NCBI GenBank assembly: GCA_945487445.1
Contig: CALYTU010000002.1
Location: forward strand, 1 to 35,374
Reading direction: 5' to 3'
Origin: an uncultured Clostridia bacterium
Lineage (GTDB): Bacteria > Bacillota > Clostridia > Oscillospirales > Oscillospiraceae
Length of the DNA stretch: 35,374 nucleotides
The first letter of the stretch is position 1. Every line of letters starts with the position of its first letter. Of this stretch, positions 7,533 to 16,300 are shown piece after piece. A program made the position numbers and the translations under genes. Below the pieces are notes generated by a model. That model had not been told where the DNA came from, ran no database searches, and saw only the letters and a program-made list of their open reading frames with translations.

Positions 7533-9626
7533 TTGAGATTAGTGATTGCCGAAAAGCCGTCCGTTGCGAAAAGCATTGCCGCCGTCCTTGGAGCATCCAC
7601 GCAGCGCAAGGGCTACATGGAGGGCAACGGCTGGCGCGTCTCCTGGTGCTTCGGCCATTTAGCTGCCGCTGCGAAGCCGGAGGACTACGATCCGGCCTGG
7701 AAAAAGTGGCGGCTTGATGATCTTCCGCTTCTTCCGGCTCCGTTCCGCTTCCTGGTAACGGCTGACGCAGAAGAACAGTTTTCCGTCCTGAAGAAGCTGC
7801 TGCATGACGCCGATACAACGGAAGTTGTAAACGCCTGCGATGCCGGACGCGAGGGCGAGTTAATTTTCCGCAACGTGTATGACCTGGCGGGCTGCAAGCT
7901 TCCCATGAAACGCCTTTGGATTTCCAGCATGGAGGATGCTGCGATCCGGGACGGCTTCAAGCAGCTTCGGCCTGGAGCTGATTACGACGGTCTGCACCGT
8001 GCGTCGGTCTGCCGGGCGGAAGCTGATTGGCTGGTCGGCATCAATGGCAGCCGGTTCTTCTCCATCGTATATGACACCCGGATCAACGTAGGCCGCGTCA
8101 TGAGCCCCACGCTGGCCCTGCTGGTACAGCAGGAGGCGGAAATCGACGCATTCACACCGACGCCTTTCTGGCGCGTCCAGCTCGATCTCGGCGGGTTTGC
8201 CGCAGAGACGGAGCGCATGGACAAGCGGCAAGCTGCCCTGGAACTGGCCGAGGCCTGCTCCGGCGCGGCAACGGTGTTATCCGTCGAACAGAAAGAAAAG
8301 AGCGAAAAAGCCCCGCCCCTCTACGATCTGACTGCCCTTCAGCGCGACGCCAACCGCATCCTGGGCTACACGGCCCAGCAGACGTTGGATTACCTCCAGG
8401 CACTGTATGAGAAAAAGCTATGCACCTATCCCCGTACCGACGCCCGCTATCTTACGGATGATATGCAGAGCATGGTCCCGGATCATGTGACCGTCGCGGC
8501 GAATATCTGCGGCCAAGCGCTGCCCGAGCAGATCAACGCGAAACAGATCTGCGACAGCAAAAAGGTTTCGGACCACCATGCTCTGATCCCCACGCTCTCC
8601 GCAACAGCAGAGGCCGTCGATGCCCTTCCTCTGGGCGAACGAGCTGTTTTACGCCTTGTTTCCTCCGGGCTCCTGCGAGCTGTGTCAGAGCCTCACCGTT
8701 ACGCAGAAACGACAGCAGTCCTCTCCTGTGCCGGAGCCACGTTTACCGCCAAGGGCAAAACCGTCCTGATCCAAGGCTGGAAGCTCTATGAGCGCAAGCC
8801 GGAGATGGAGGGGCCCGGAAAGGAAACGGACAAGCAAAACGTCCTCCCGGAGCTTACGGATGGTCAGGCCCTGCCCGTACAGGCAGCCACCGTCCGCGCC
8901 GGAAAAACATCTCCCCCGAAGCATTTTACGGAGGATACCGTCCTGGCGTCTATGGAAACCGCTGGCGTGAAGGATATGCCGGAGGATGCGGAGCGCAAGG
9001 GCCTGGGCACACCTGCCACCAGGGCGGCGATCCTCGAAAAGCTGATCTCTGCCGGTTATGTAGAGCGGCAAAAAGCCAAGAAGGTCACAAGCCTTCTCCC
9101 CACCACCTCCGGGAAGGCGCTCATCACCGTCTTGCCGGAGGAGCTGCAATCGCCGCTTCTGACAGCGGAGTGGGAATTCCGACTGAAGGAGGTGGAGCGC
9201 GGCGAGCTGGAGCCCAGCGCTTTTATTCGGGGCATTGACAATATGCTGAAGGAGTTGGTGCATGAGTACAAGCCCGTGCCCGGCTCCGAAATGCTGTTCC
9301 CGCGCCGGGAGAAGTCCACGCGCGAAAGTCTGGGCAAATGTCCCTGCTGCGGCAAGGACGGCGTGATCGAGCTCGAGAAGGGCTTTGTATGCTCTGACCG
9401 GGAATGTGGCTTTGCGATCTGGAAAGCAAGCCGTTTCTTCACCAAGAAGCAGATCACGCCAACGGCAGCCATGATCCGGACGCTGCTGCACAAGGGCCGG
9501 ATGCCCATGAAAGGCTGTAAATCTGAGAGCACCGGCAAGACCTATGACGCCGTTGCCGTGCTTGAAATGCGAGACGGCAAGCCGGATTTCAAAATGGAAT
9601 TCCCCAACCGGAAAAGGGGGGCATGA
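7533..9626 (+). CDS. topB: DNA topoisomerase III
   Basis: This 697-aa type IA topoisomerase carries all main features. The N-terminal Toprim starts LVIAEKPSVAKSIAAV, and the metal-binding DAGREGE begins at Asp103. The active-site tyrosine is Tyr299 in CTYPRTDARYL. A C-terminal zinc-ribbon-like segment (Cys603, Cys605, Cys606 and a second Cys pair near 620-627) matches ICE-borne TopB. It would decatenate or relax DNA during transfer replication. The start is TTG at 7533 with AAAGGAGGGAG upstream (7518-7528). It overlaps the next gene by ATGA. Length is normal and no lesion is seen. Confidence 0.96.
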   Translation: MRLVIAEKPSVAKSIAAVLGASTQRKGYMEGNGWRVSWCFGHLAAAAKPEDYDPAWKKWRLDDLPLLPAPFRFLVTADAEEQFSVLKKLLHDADTTEVVNACDAGREGELIFRNVYDLAGCKLPMKRLWISSMEDAAIRDGFKQLRPGADYDGLHRASVCRAEADWLVGINGSRFFSIVYDTRINVGRVMSPTLALLVQQEAEIDAFTPTPFWRVQLDLGGFAAETERMDKRQAALELAEACSGAATVLSVEQKEKSEKAPPLYDLTALQRDANRILGYTAQQTLDYLQALYEKKLCTYPRTDARYLTDDMQSMVPDHVTVAANICGQALPEQINAKQICDSKKVSDHHALIPTLSATAEAVDALPLGERAVLRLVSSGLLRAVSEPHRYAETTAVLSCAGATFTAKGKTVLIQGWKLYERKPEMEGPGKETDKQNVLPELTDGQALPVQAATVRAGKTSPPKHFTEDTVLASMETAGVKDMPEDAERKGLGTPATRAAILEKLISAGYVERQKAKKVTSLLPTTSGKALITVLPEELQSPLLTAEWEFRLKEVERGELEPSAFIRGIDNMLKELVHEYKPVPGSEMLFPRREKSTRESLGKCPCCGKDGVIELEKGFVCSDRECGFAIWKASRFFTKKQITPTAAMIRTLLHKGRMPMKGCKSESTGKTYDAVAVLEMRDGKPDFKMEFPNRKRGA

Positions 9627-9925
9627 TGCGAGACGACAGCAAGCTGACGAAAGCGGAGCGAGAAACCATCATCATCTTCGATGAAGAACATGATACGGCC
9701 AAGGTCTCTACCTATAACACCCGGCTCCGCAAAAAGCTTGCGGAGCTGGCAGCAGCCTGGCCTGGCCAGATCGTAACGATCTCCGCGCCGGAAAAGGGCG
9801 AGGCCACGTACATCGTGCCAAAGGCCTGCGTCACAATCCGGGCTCCTTACTCAGAGGAGCGCAAATGCGCCGACCGGGTGCGCGCGCAAAACGCCGGGCG
9901 CCGGCCACGTGGCGACCGCAGCTGA
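9623..9925 (+). CDS. conserved small ICE protein, unknown function
   Basis: This 100-aa protein overlaps the topB stop (ATGATG; the second ATG at 9626 is equally possible). The beginning TKAERETIIIFDEEHDTAKV and the ending with ...IRAPYSEERK...RAQNAG resemble small proteins seen after topB in related ICEs. No catalytic motif is visible. It is charged and soluble, with a pattern (strand-rich start, helical KKLAELAAAW segment) that could be a small DNA- or protein-binding fold. Coupling to topB suggests a DNA-processing accessory role; this is inference only. Confidence 0.7.
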   Translation: MMRDDSKLTKAERETIIIFDEEHDTAKVSTYNTRLRKKLAELAAAWPGQIVTISAPEKGEATYIVPKACVTIRAPYSEERKCADRVRAQNAGRRPRGDRS

Positions 9926-9984
9926 AAAGACCGCTAAACCCTTGCAAATCAAAGGAAAAATGACCTTGTGAAAGTGAGGTAATT

Positions 9985-12702
9985 ATGGCAGAACCCACAA
10001 AAAAGACTAACCAGGAGAGGATCAAAGAAATCACGCAGAGCATCGAAACCGGCATCCGTGAGCTCTTTGTAAGCAACCGCTACATGAGTTATCTCTCCAC
10101 CATGAGCCGCTTCCACCGCTACTCCATCAACAATCAGGTTCTGATCTATATGCAGCGCCCGGACGCTACTCTTGTTGCAGGCTTCAACGCCTGGAAGGAC
10201 AAGTTCGGGCGGCACGTTAAGAAGGGTGAAAAGGGCATTCAAATCCTGGCCCCGACCTCTACTCTGAAGAAGATCAAGCAGGCCGTGCTCGATCCCGACA
10301 CCAAGACGCCTTTGCTGGACGGAGACGGAAACGTTGTGACCGAGGAGAAAACGGTCAGAACTGTCTCCAACTATTTCAAGCCCGTAACGGTTTTCGATGT
10401 GGCCCAGACCGAGGGCAAGCCCCTTCCGGAGCTTGCCCAATCTCTTACCGGGGACGTAAAAAACTATGAGGCCTTTGTAGAGGCCCTACGCCGCTCCGCC
10501 CCGGTCCCCATTGAGTTTGAGGAAATGGCCGCTACCATGGACGGCTATTTCAGTCCCAGCAAGCAGCGAATCGCAATACGGCCCGGCATGAGCCAGGTGC
10601 AAACGGTCTCCGCTATGGTACATGAGATCGGACATAGCAAGCTGCACGACTATGATCGCCTCCAGGCAGAGGCCAGGGCAGCAGGCGGGAAAGAGCCGGT
10701 TAAAAAAGACCGGCGCACGGAGGAGGTCGAAGCCGAAAGTGTGTCCTATGCTGTGTGCCAGTATTACGACATCGAGACGAGCGATAACAGCTTCGGGTAT
10801 ATCGCAGCATGGTCCAAGGGCAAGGAGCTCAAGGAGCTGAAGGCAAGCCTGAATACCATCACCCAGATCGTTTCCGCGCTGATTACCGACATTGACCGCA
10901 ATCTGGCGGAAATCCGCAAGGAGCGCGGCCTGGATCAGGAAGCAGCTGCCGAGGAGCCGGAGCAGGCGGCTCCCACGAAAGAAGCTCCGGCTGTGATCGA
11001 GCCTGCGGCGGCAAGCCCTGACCCGGAACCCAATACCGATGCTCCTGCGACCCCGGCTCCTGTCTATGCGACGCCTCCGCAGCCTGATCCCTATCAGGCC
11101 TACGCATCCGCAGTTTGCGATCATGCGGAGGAATTGTTCCACGCCGGGCTGATCCCACTGCCATTTCCCGGCGAGAAAGAAGAATTCGCGCAGCAGTACG
11201 CCGATCTACTTCGCCGCAGCGGCCCGAAAAACGCCAGGGCGGTCCTGGAAGATTACGCCGAGCAGTCCGGGTATCCGACGCCGGACGCCTTGCAGGAGCA
11301 GCTCAACGATCTGAAGGCGCTCTGGAACAGCGGCATGAGCTATGCGCTCAAAAGCTCCGCGCTGCATGACGGCTCCAGCTACATATCCTCCTTTACTCCC
11401 TCCGGAGAGGTAGATAACAGCATCCTGTTTTCCGGCCCCACCATCGTGTGCCAAAAAGTCCTGGATAAGCTCCAGGCGGGTGAGATGACTGCGGAGCAGG
11501 CGGCAGCTCTTTCCGAAGAATGGAGCTCCGTGATTGCTCCCGTTTCGGCGGAGGGGCTCTATCAGGTCAAAAACAACAGTCTCGTCCATCTGCAATTAAC
11601 AGAGGCCGGTTATGATTATACCGTCTATGACGCAGCTACCGGGCGTGAAAAAGGCAGCGGACAGATTGCTGCATGGGTCGCAGACCGGAAAAACTATGAG
11701 ACGCTGATCCAAGGCGCTCTGAGCGAAGTCTGCGAGATTGAGAAGCTGTCCTTCGTCGGCAATCAGGAGCTGCCTTTGACCCATCTGGCCGAGCTCTTGG
11801 AGCTGCGCAAAAATCCGCCGAAGCTGGACAAGTACCCTATGCCGGATGATAAGGCAGACCCGGATGCCCTGAAAAAGGCAAACTGCCCGGATGCTGCCGC
11901 GCTGCTGCCGATTTACCGGGATCGCGCCATGGAGCTCTTTGCCGAAGGCTTTACCATTTACGCTATCGACGAGCACGGTGATCCCATGATGTGCTTTGAG
12001 GAAGCTGATCTCACAGCCGCAGGAGACAGGCCGCTGGCCTTGGAAAAGTACGAATGGGAGAAAAGCCCCAACTTCCGGGCGCTGATTCGGGACAGCCGGA
12101 TCGAGAACCAAGCAGACCGTGAGGCCGCCTTCCTCCGCTATCCCGGTCACGCCTTTGCAATCTATCAGGTTCGCTCGGACGGCACGGATGAAAACAGATA
12201 CCGGCTCTTTACCGATCTGGACGGCCTGCAAAAGCTCGGCATGAAGCCCACGCGGGATCACTACGATCTGATTTACACCGGGTCGCTCTCCGACCATCCC
12301 ACCGTCAATGATCCGGAGGCAGCCTTCCGGGTCTTCAACCTGGAGAGCCCCGCGGACTTCGGAGGGCACAGCCTTTCCGTCAGCGACATCGTTGCATTCC
12401 GGCGCGATGGTATGGTAACATATCATTACTGTGACAGCGTTGGCTTCGAGGAGATTCCCAATTTCCAGCCGGAAAATTATCTCAAAAATGCTGAGATGGC
12501 AGTCGAGGATGATTACAACTCCATCGATGGGATCATCAACAATGGCCCAAAGGATCAGGGGCCTCCGAAAACAGAGCCCACGGCTGCGCAGGAGCAGTCT
12601 GAGCGCCCGTCCCTCCGGGCGCGGTTGAGGGAGGAGCTGCCCCAGCCTGAACCCCAAGATAGGAAAGAAGATCGCCAGAGACGCGAGGAAAGGAGTGTTT
12701 GA
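9985..12702 (+). CDS. ArdC-like / HEIGH metallopeptidase / YodL multidomain protein
   Basis: This is a 905-aa cytoplasmic multidomain protein. Residues about 1-150 resemble the ArdC ssDNA-binding N-terminal domain (YLSTMSRFHRYSINNQVLIYMQRP...WKDKFGRHVKKGEKGI). A zinc-peptidase motif follows, with His213-Glu214 and His217 in MVHEIGHSKLHDYD; Glu/Ser-rich VEAESVSYAVCQYY after it fits the third zinc-ligand region. A Pro/Ala/Glu linker (about 318-370) leads to several polyvalent-protein modules. A YodL-like domain (about 718-825, with HSLSVSDIVAFRRDG) and a DUF4316-like tail (about 826-856, NYLKNAEMAVEDDYN) close it. ArdC-type proteins protect incoming DNA from restriction; that role here is inferred. 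AAGTGAGGT precedes the ATG. Confidence 0.88.
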   Translation: MAEPTKKTNQERIKEITQSIETGIRELFVSNRYMSYLSTMSRFHRYSINNQVLIYMQRPDATLVAGFNAWKDKFGRHVKKGEKGIQILAPTSTLKKIKQAVLDPDTKTPLLDGDGNVVTEEKTVRTVSNYFKPVTVFDVAQTEGKPLPELAQSLTGDVKNYEAFVEALRRSAPVPIEFEEMAATMDGYFSPSKQRIAIRPGMSQVQTVSAMVHEIGHSKLHDYDRLQAEARAAGGKEPVKKDRRTEEVEAESVSYAVCQYYDIETSDNSFGYIAAWSKGKELKELKASLNTITQIVSALITDIDRNLAEIRKERGLDQEAAAEEPEQAAPTKEAPAVIEPAAASPDPEPNTDAPATPAPVYATPPQPDPYQAYASAVCDHAEELFHAGLIPLPFPGEKEEFAQQYADLLRRSGPKNARAVLEDYAEQSGYPTPDALQEQLNDLKALWNSGMSYALKSSALHDGSSYISSFTPSGEVDNSILFSGPTIVCQKVLDKLQAGEMTAEQAAALSEEWSSVIAPVSAEGLYQVKNNSLVHLQLTEAGYDYTVYDAATGREKGSGQIAAWVADRKNYETLIQGALSEVCEIEKLSFVGNQELPLTHLAELLELRKNPPKLDKYPMPDDKADPDALKKANCPDAAALLPIYRDRAMELFAEGFTIYAIDEHGDPMMCFEEADLTAAGDRPLALEKYEWEKSPNFRALIRDSRIENQADREAAFLRYPGHAFAIYQVRSDGTDENRYRLFTDLDGLQKLGMKPTRDHYDLIYTGSLSDHPTVNDPEAAFRVFNLESPADFGGHSLSVSDIVAFRRDGMVTYHYCDSVGFEEIPNFQPENYLKNAEMAVEDDYNSIDGIINNGPKDQGPPKTEPTAAQEQSERPSLRARLREELPQPEPQDRKEDRQRREERSV

Positions 12703-13037
12703 ATACGGCAACAATCACAAAAACCGATCAGGCGATGCTTGCACACCTGACGCCGCTGGATGGCGCAGACACCTACCTTTGCGGAATATCCAAGTATAAC
12801 AAGGACGATTATATTTGGACGGTTGAAGCCAAGGTTAAGGCCTGGGTGGAGCGCAACGGCGGCACCATGAAGCGGCTGCATGAGGAAGCTCCGCCCGTCT
12901 GCATCGGAGAACGGAAGGGCTACCGGGTGCAAATCCGTTTCCCCACGTACACCAAGCGCGACATGAAAAACATCATGGCGACGCTCTTTGACCCCAAAAA
13001 GAAAATGCGCCCCAGAGGCGCGGAAAGGAGTATCTGA
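12699..13037 (+). CDS. conserved small ICE protein, unknown function
   Basis: This 112-aa protein starts at TTG 12699, overlaps the previous stop, and has GGAAAGGAG at 12686-12694. A Trp/Tyr-containing centre (YIWTVEAKVKAWVERNGG, then GERKGYRVQIRFPTYTKRDMKN) suggests a small alpha/beta fold. The end reads RPRGAERSI because the coding strand runs through a hairpin-plus-ribosome-binding-site block serving the next gene. No family is recognised with certainty. Neighbours on both sides are ICE accessory genes, so an accessory DNA-transfer role is possible. Confidence 0.65.
   Translation: MNTATITKTDQAMLAHLTPLDGADTYLCGISKYNKDDYIWTVEAKVKAWVERNGGTMKRLHEEAPPVCIGERKGYRVQIRFPTYTKRDMKNIMATLFDPKKKMRPRGAERSI
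13007..13030 (+). repeat. hairpin-plus-Shine-Dalgarno cassette, copy 1
   Basis: GCGCC (13007-13011) and GGCGC (13017-13021) form a 5-bp stem with loop CCAGA, followed directly by GGAAAGGAG. The same 24-base block, with one mismatch in the loop, is at 14145-14168 in front of tnpV. It forms the translation-initiation region of the TTRAP gene. Confidence 0.75.
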
Positions 13038-13038
13038 T

Positions 13039-13290
13039 ATGGAAAAGATTACGACGAGGCCCATCGGTTATGAGGAACAGCAGCTCATGGCCATTCACAA
13101 TCTGAACAACGACGCCGGAACCCGGCTGGGCCTGATCGACGTGCTGGAGGAAATCCGCAGGGCCAGCGATCCCGACATTCCCGAGGACGCCGATCTGCTG
13201 GTCTATACCGACGCTGCCCTGGCCCATCTCCGGGAAATGAGCGACGAGGAGTTTGAGGCCCTGGATCTGACCGTGGATTTCCCCGAATAA
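13039..13290 (+). CDS. transposon-transfer assisting (TTRAP) family protein
   Basis: This 83-aa acidic protein has the TTRAP pattern: EEQQLMAIHNLNND, GTRLGLIDVLEEIRRA, then DADLLVYTDAALAHLREMSDEEFEALDL. This family is found in CTn/Tn1549-like elements and named for a presumed role in transfer; the molecular function is unknown. The start is taken at ATG 13039, 8 bases after GAAAGGAG (13023-13030); an upstream in-frame start would translate the repeated hairpin block. A terminator-like hairpin follows at 13306. Confidence 0.88.
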   Translation: MEKITTRPIGYEEQQLMAIHNLNNDAGTRLGLIDVLEEIRRASDPDIPEDADLLVYTDAALAHLREMSDEEFEALDLTVDFPE

Positions 13291-13305
13291 ACGCTGATCC
13301 CGTAC

Positions 13306-13349
13306 AGAGCCGATCCCAATAGGGTCGGCTCTGTCTCCTTATATTTTTG
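13306..13349 (+). terminator. rho-independent terminator-like hairpin
   Basis: AGAGCCGA(T)CCC at 13306-13317 pairs with GGGTCGGCTCT at 13322-13332 around an AATA loop, with one bulged T. A T-rich stretch (13338-13349) follows. It lies between the TTRAP gene and the giant gene and could reduce transcription into the giant gene. Confidence 0.65.
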
Positions 13350-13362
13350 AAAGGAGCGAACC

Positions 13363-16300
13363 ATGCCCAACGAAAAACTTGATTACTACATCCAAATGGC
13401 GGAGGACACCGCAAGAAGAATTACATGGAACCAGGGCAACTGGACGGCCTTCCTCCGCACGGCGTCCAGGCTCTACAAGTACCCCTTTCAGGAGCAGCTC
13501 CTGATCTTCGCCCAGCGGCCCGGCGCGACGGCCTGCGCCGATTACGATACCTGGAATACCCGGATGCACCGCTATGTGCGCCGCGGCGGCCACGGCATCG
13601 CTCTGATCGACGAAGCCGGTGGAAGCGCAAGGCTGAAATACGTCTTTGACATTACCGACACGGGCAGCGGCCCTAACTCTCTGTCCCCCTATGTCTGGAC
13701 GCTGCTATACGAGCATTTCCGATCCGTTTCCGACGCCCTGGCCCAGCGCTTCGGCATTGTTGCCGATGATGGCATTGACGTGATTTCTACTGCGGTTGAT
13801 GTGCTGCATACGCAAATTCAGGGCAGTATTTTGATCCAGGCTACAGAATTCTGGGAAAACAATTCTCTTGACATTCTCCGCAGCGTTGACAAATCTTTGC
13901 TGGCCGAGTATGATGAGGGCGAAATCAAAAGCAAATTCGTCCGATGCGCGGCGGAAAGCGCGGCCTACATGACCGCCCTTCGATGCGGCTTCTCCCAGAC
14001 ACCGACCTTCAACTCTGCCACAATTTACGGTGTAACAGAGTTCAATACGCCGGATTCCATCGGTGAATTGGGCCGGGCTGTCAACGAATGTGGAGCCCAG
14101 GTGCTGAGAACCATCGAGGCCGCCGTAAAAGCCTATGAGCGTGAGCGCCGCAGAGGCGCGGAAAGGAGCAGCAATGAGCCAGCAGTACGACATCAATTAC
14201 TACGCGGATCTGATCGAGAAGACGGATCACATGATCGACCCGGAGAACGGTCTGAGTTATCACCGGGAGGGCGAGGTCTGGATTCCGGACATCGCCCTGG
14301 AGCCGGAGCTGATCCAGGACGACCGCCCCACCTTCCCCTGGGGAGAGAGACGGAGGGACTACCTGAAGGAGCATCGTCCGAGCCTGTATCAGCAGTACGT
14401 TCTCCACGGAACCCTGTGGAAGCACATGAAGGACGTGCAGGAGCTGGCGCAGGAGCGCCTGGACACGATGATTCCCAGGATGGCAGAGCAGCAGGGCGTG
14501 ACCGAGGAGCTGAAGCGCCGGGATCAGATGAAGTGGGTCGGGATGATGAACAACATCCGGCACAGCGTGGAGGAAACGATCTACGCGGACCTGATCTACT
14601 CCTGAACCCCGAAGCAGCAACTGAGCCGGAACCGGATGCTGCATCGTCCGAGCCGGAGCCTCCCGCTGAACAGCCCGCACCGGCTCCTGCTGGGCAGCAG
14701 CTGACCATGTTCCCAACGGAAGCCCAACAAGTGAATATCATCCAGGAAGCGGAGAGCGCACAGGCTGCGCCCTTCGCTTCTTCTGTTCCCCAGGATGTTA
14801 TCGACGACTTCCTGCGTCACGGCTCCAACGACGCAAAAACCAGGATGCGCCTTGTCTCTGCGTTGGCAACTTACGGTGATCTTCCCTCTGCCGGCATTAA
14901 CCTGAAAGAGCATTTTTATGGAGGCTACGGGATCGAGGTCGATGGCGTCAAATACGCAGCATGGTACGACGATGCCGGAATTCGCATTTCGCGCGGCAGC
15001 TCCGCCCGGTACACGCCGTTTGCGGAGACTGTTCCCTGGTACGATGCCGCGCAACGGATCGCCACGCTGTATCGACGCGGTATATACGCCTTAACAGTAG
15101 AGGCAGAAGAAGCTCTCGGAAACGAACGCCGGGAACTGGCGCAATCCCTTCTGCTCATTTACCGCGATCTGGCAGAAGCGGCAAGGCCGCATTATCTGCT
15201 GTCCCTGGCTCCGTATGCTTCTGCAAAGGGCGGCTTTCCCGAGCAGGAGTCCATGCTGGCTGAAGCCCTGTCTGCGCCTGATAAAGTTAACGCTATCGTA
15301 GACGATCTGCATAATCTTCAAAACGATATGGCGAGGTATTATACCGAGACCCAGGATAAATACGCATACCAACATTTCCTGCGTTTCAGGCATCGCGGCA
15401 TGGATAGTCTTGGCACCCGCCTTCAGGCGCTTACCTTCCCTCAAACCGTTATCCCGCAGACCGCCGCAGAACTGCCACATACTCCGTTTATCACCGAGGA
15501 CGAAATCGACGCCACATTGGCAGACCGCGCCAGCGGCGTCAGCGGTGGCAAAACCCGTATCTACAACTTCTTTACGGCAAAACCGGCGCACACTCCGAAG
15601 GAGAAGGCCGAATTTCTCAAAGATGAATACGGGATTGGCGGTTCCAGTCACGCCGTTTCCGGCGACGGCTGGGAGGATCACGACGCGAAAGGATTGCGGC
15701 TGAGAAAAGGAAAATGCCTGGATATTACTATTTCCTGGCCGAACGTAGTGAAGCGAATTGACACGCTGATCCGCTTGAACCGCTATCTGACGCCGGAGGA
15801 GCTGGCACAAGTGAATGCCGTCCGCGAAGCCCACTATGATCCTGAAGAAGAAAACGCTGAGCCCGTTGAAAACGTCCTTCCTAGTGAAAAACGCGAGGAG
15901 AAGCAAGAGCTTCCGAAACAAGACCTGTCCGAACACTATGCTATCTATCAGCGCATCAAGGAATCTGATGCGCTGGTCGGAAACAGTCTGCTTCTTTATC
16001 GGATGGGCGAGTTTTATGAGTTATTTGGCGAGGATGCCGACAAAGCTGCCAAGGCTTTAGATTTTACCTCCGTAACGTGGAATACACCCGAAGGCCGTCC
16101 GATCAGCATGGTCGGAATCCCTCGTTATAGTCTGGCATACTACCTGGAACAGTTACGTGACACCTATGACGTAACGGTCGTGGCCGGTGACGATGTAAAA
16201 CGCTACCTGTCCATTGACCACGAGGCGGCAAAAGCAATCAACGAGCATGAAGCGGAGTTTGGCGCTGACGGCTGGCGAGCCTTTGGCGGACGGACTTATG

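Noticed and set aside
11596..12714. 372-codon open frame on the - strand opposite the ArdC/YodL gene
   Set aside because: It is antisense to a gene with clear domains, has no ribosome binding site and no recognisable motif. Long antisense frames are expected at this GC content. The same holds for 1331-2296, 19444-20484 and 21181-22176.
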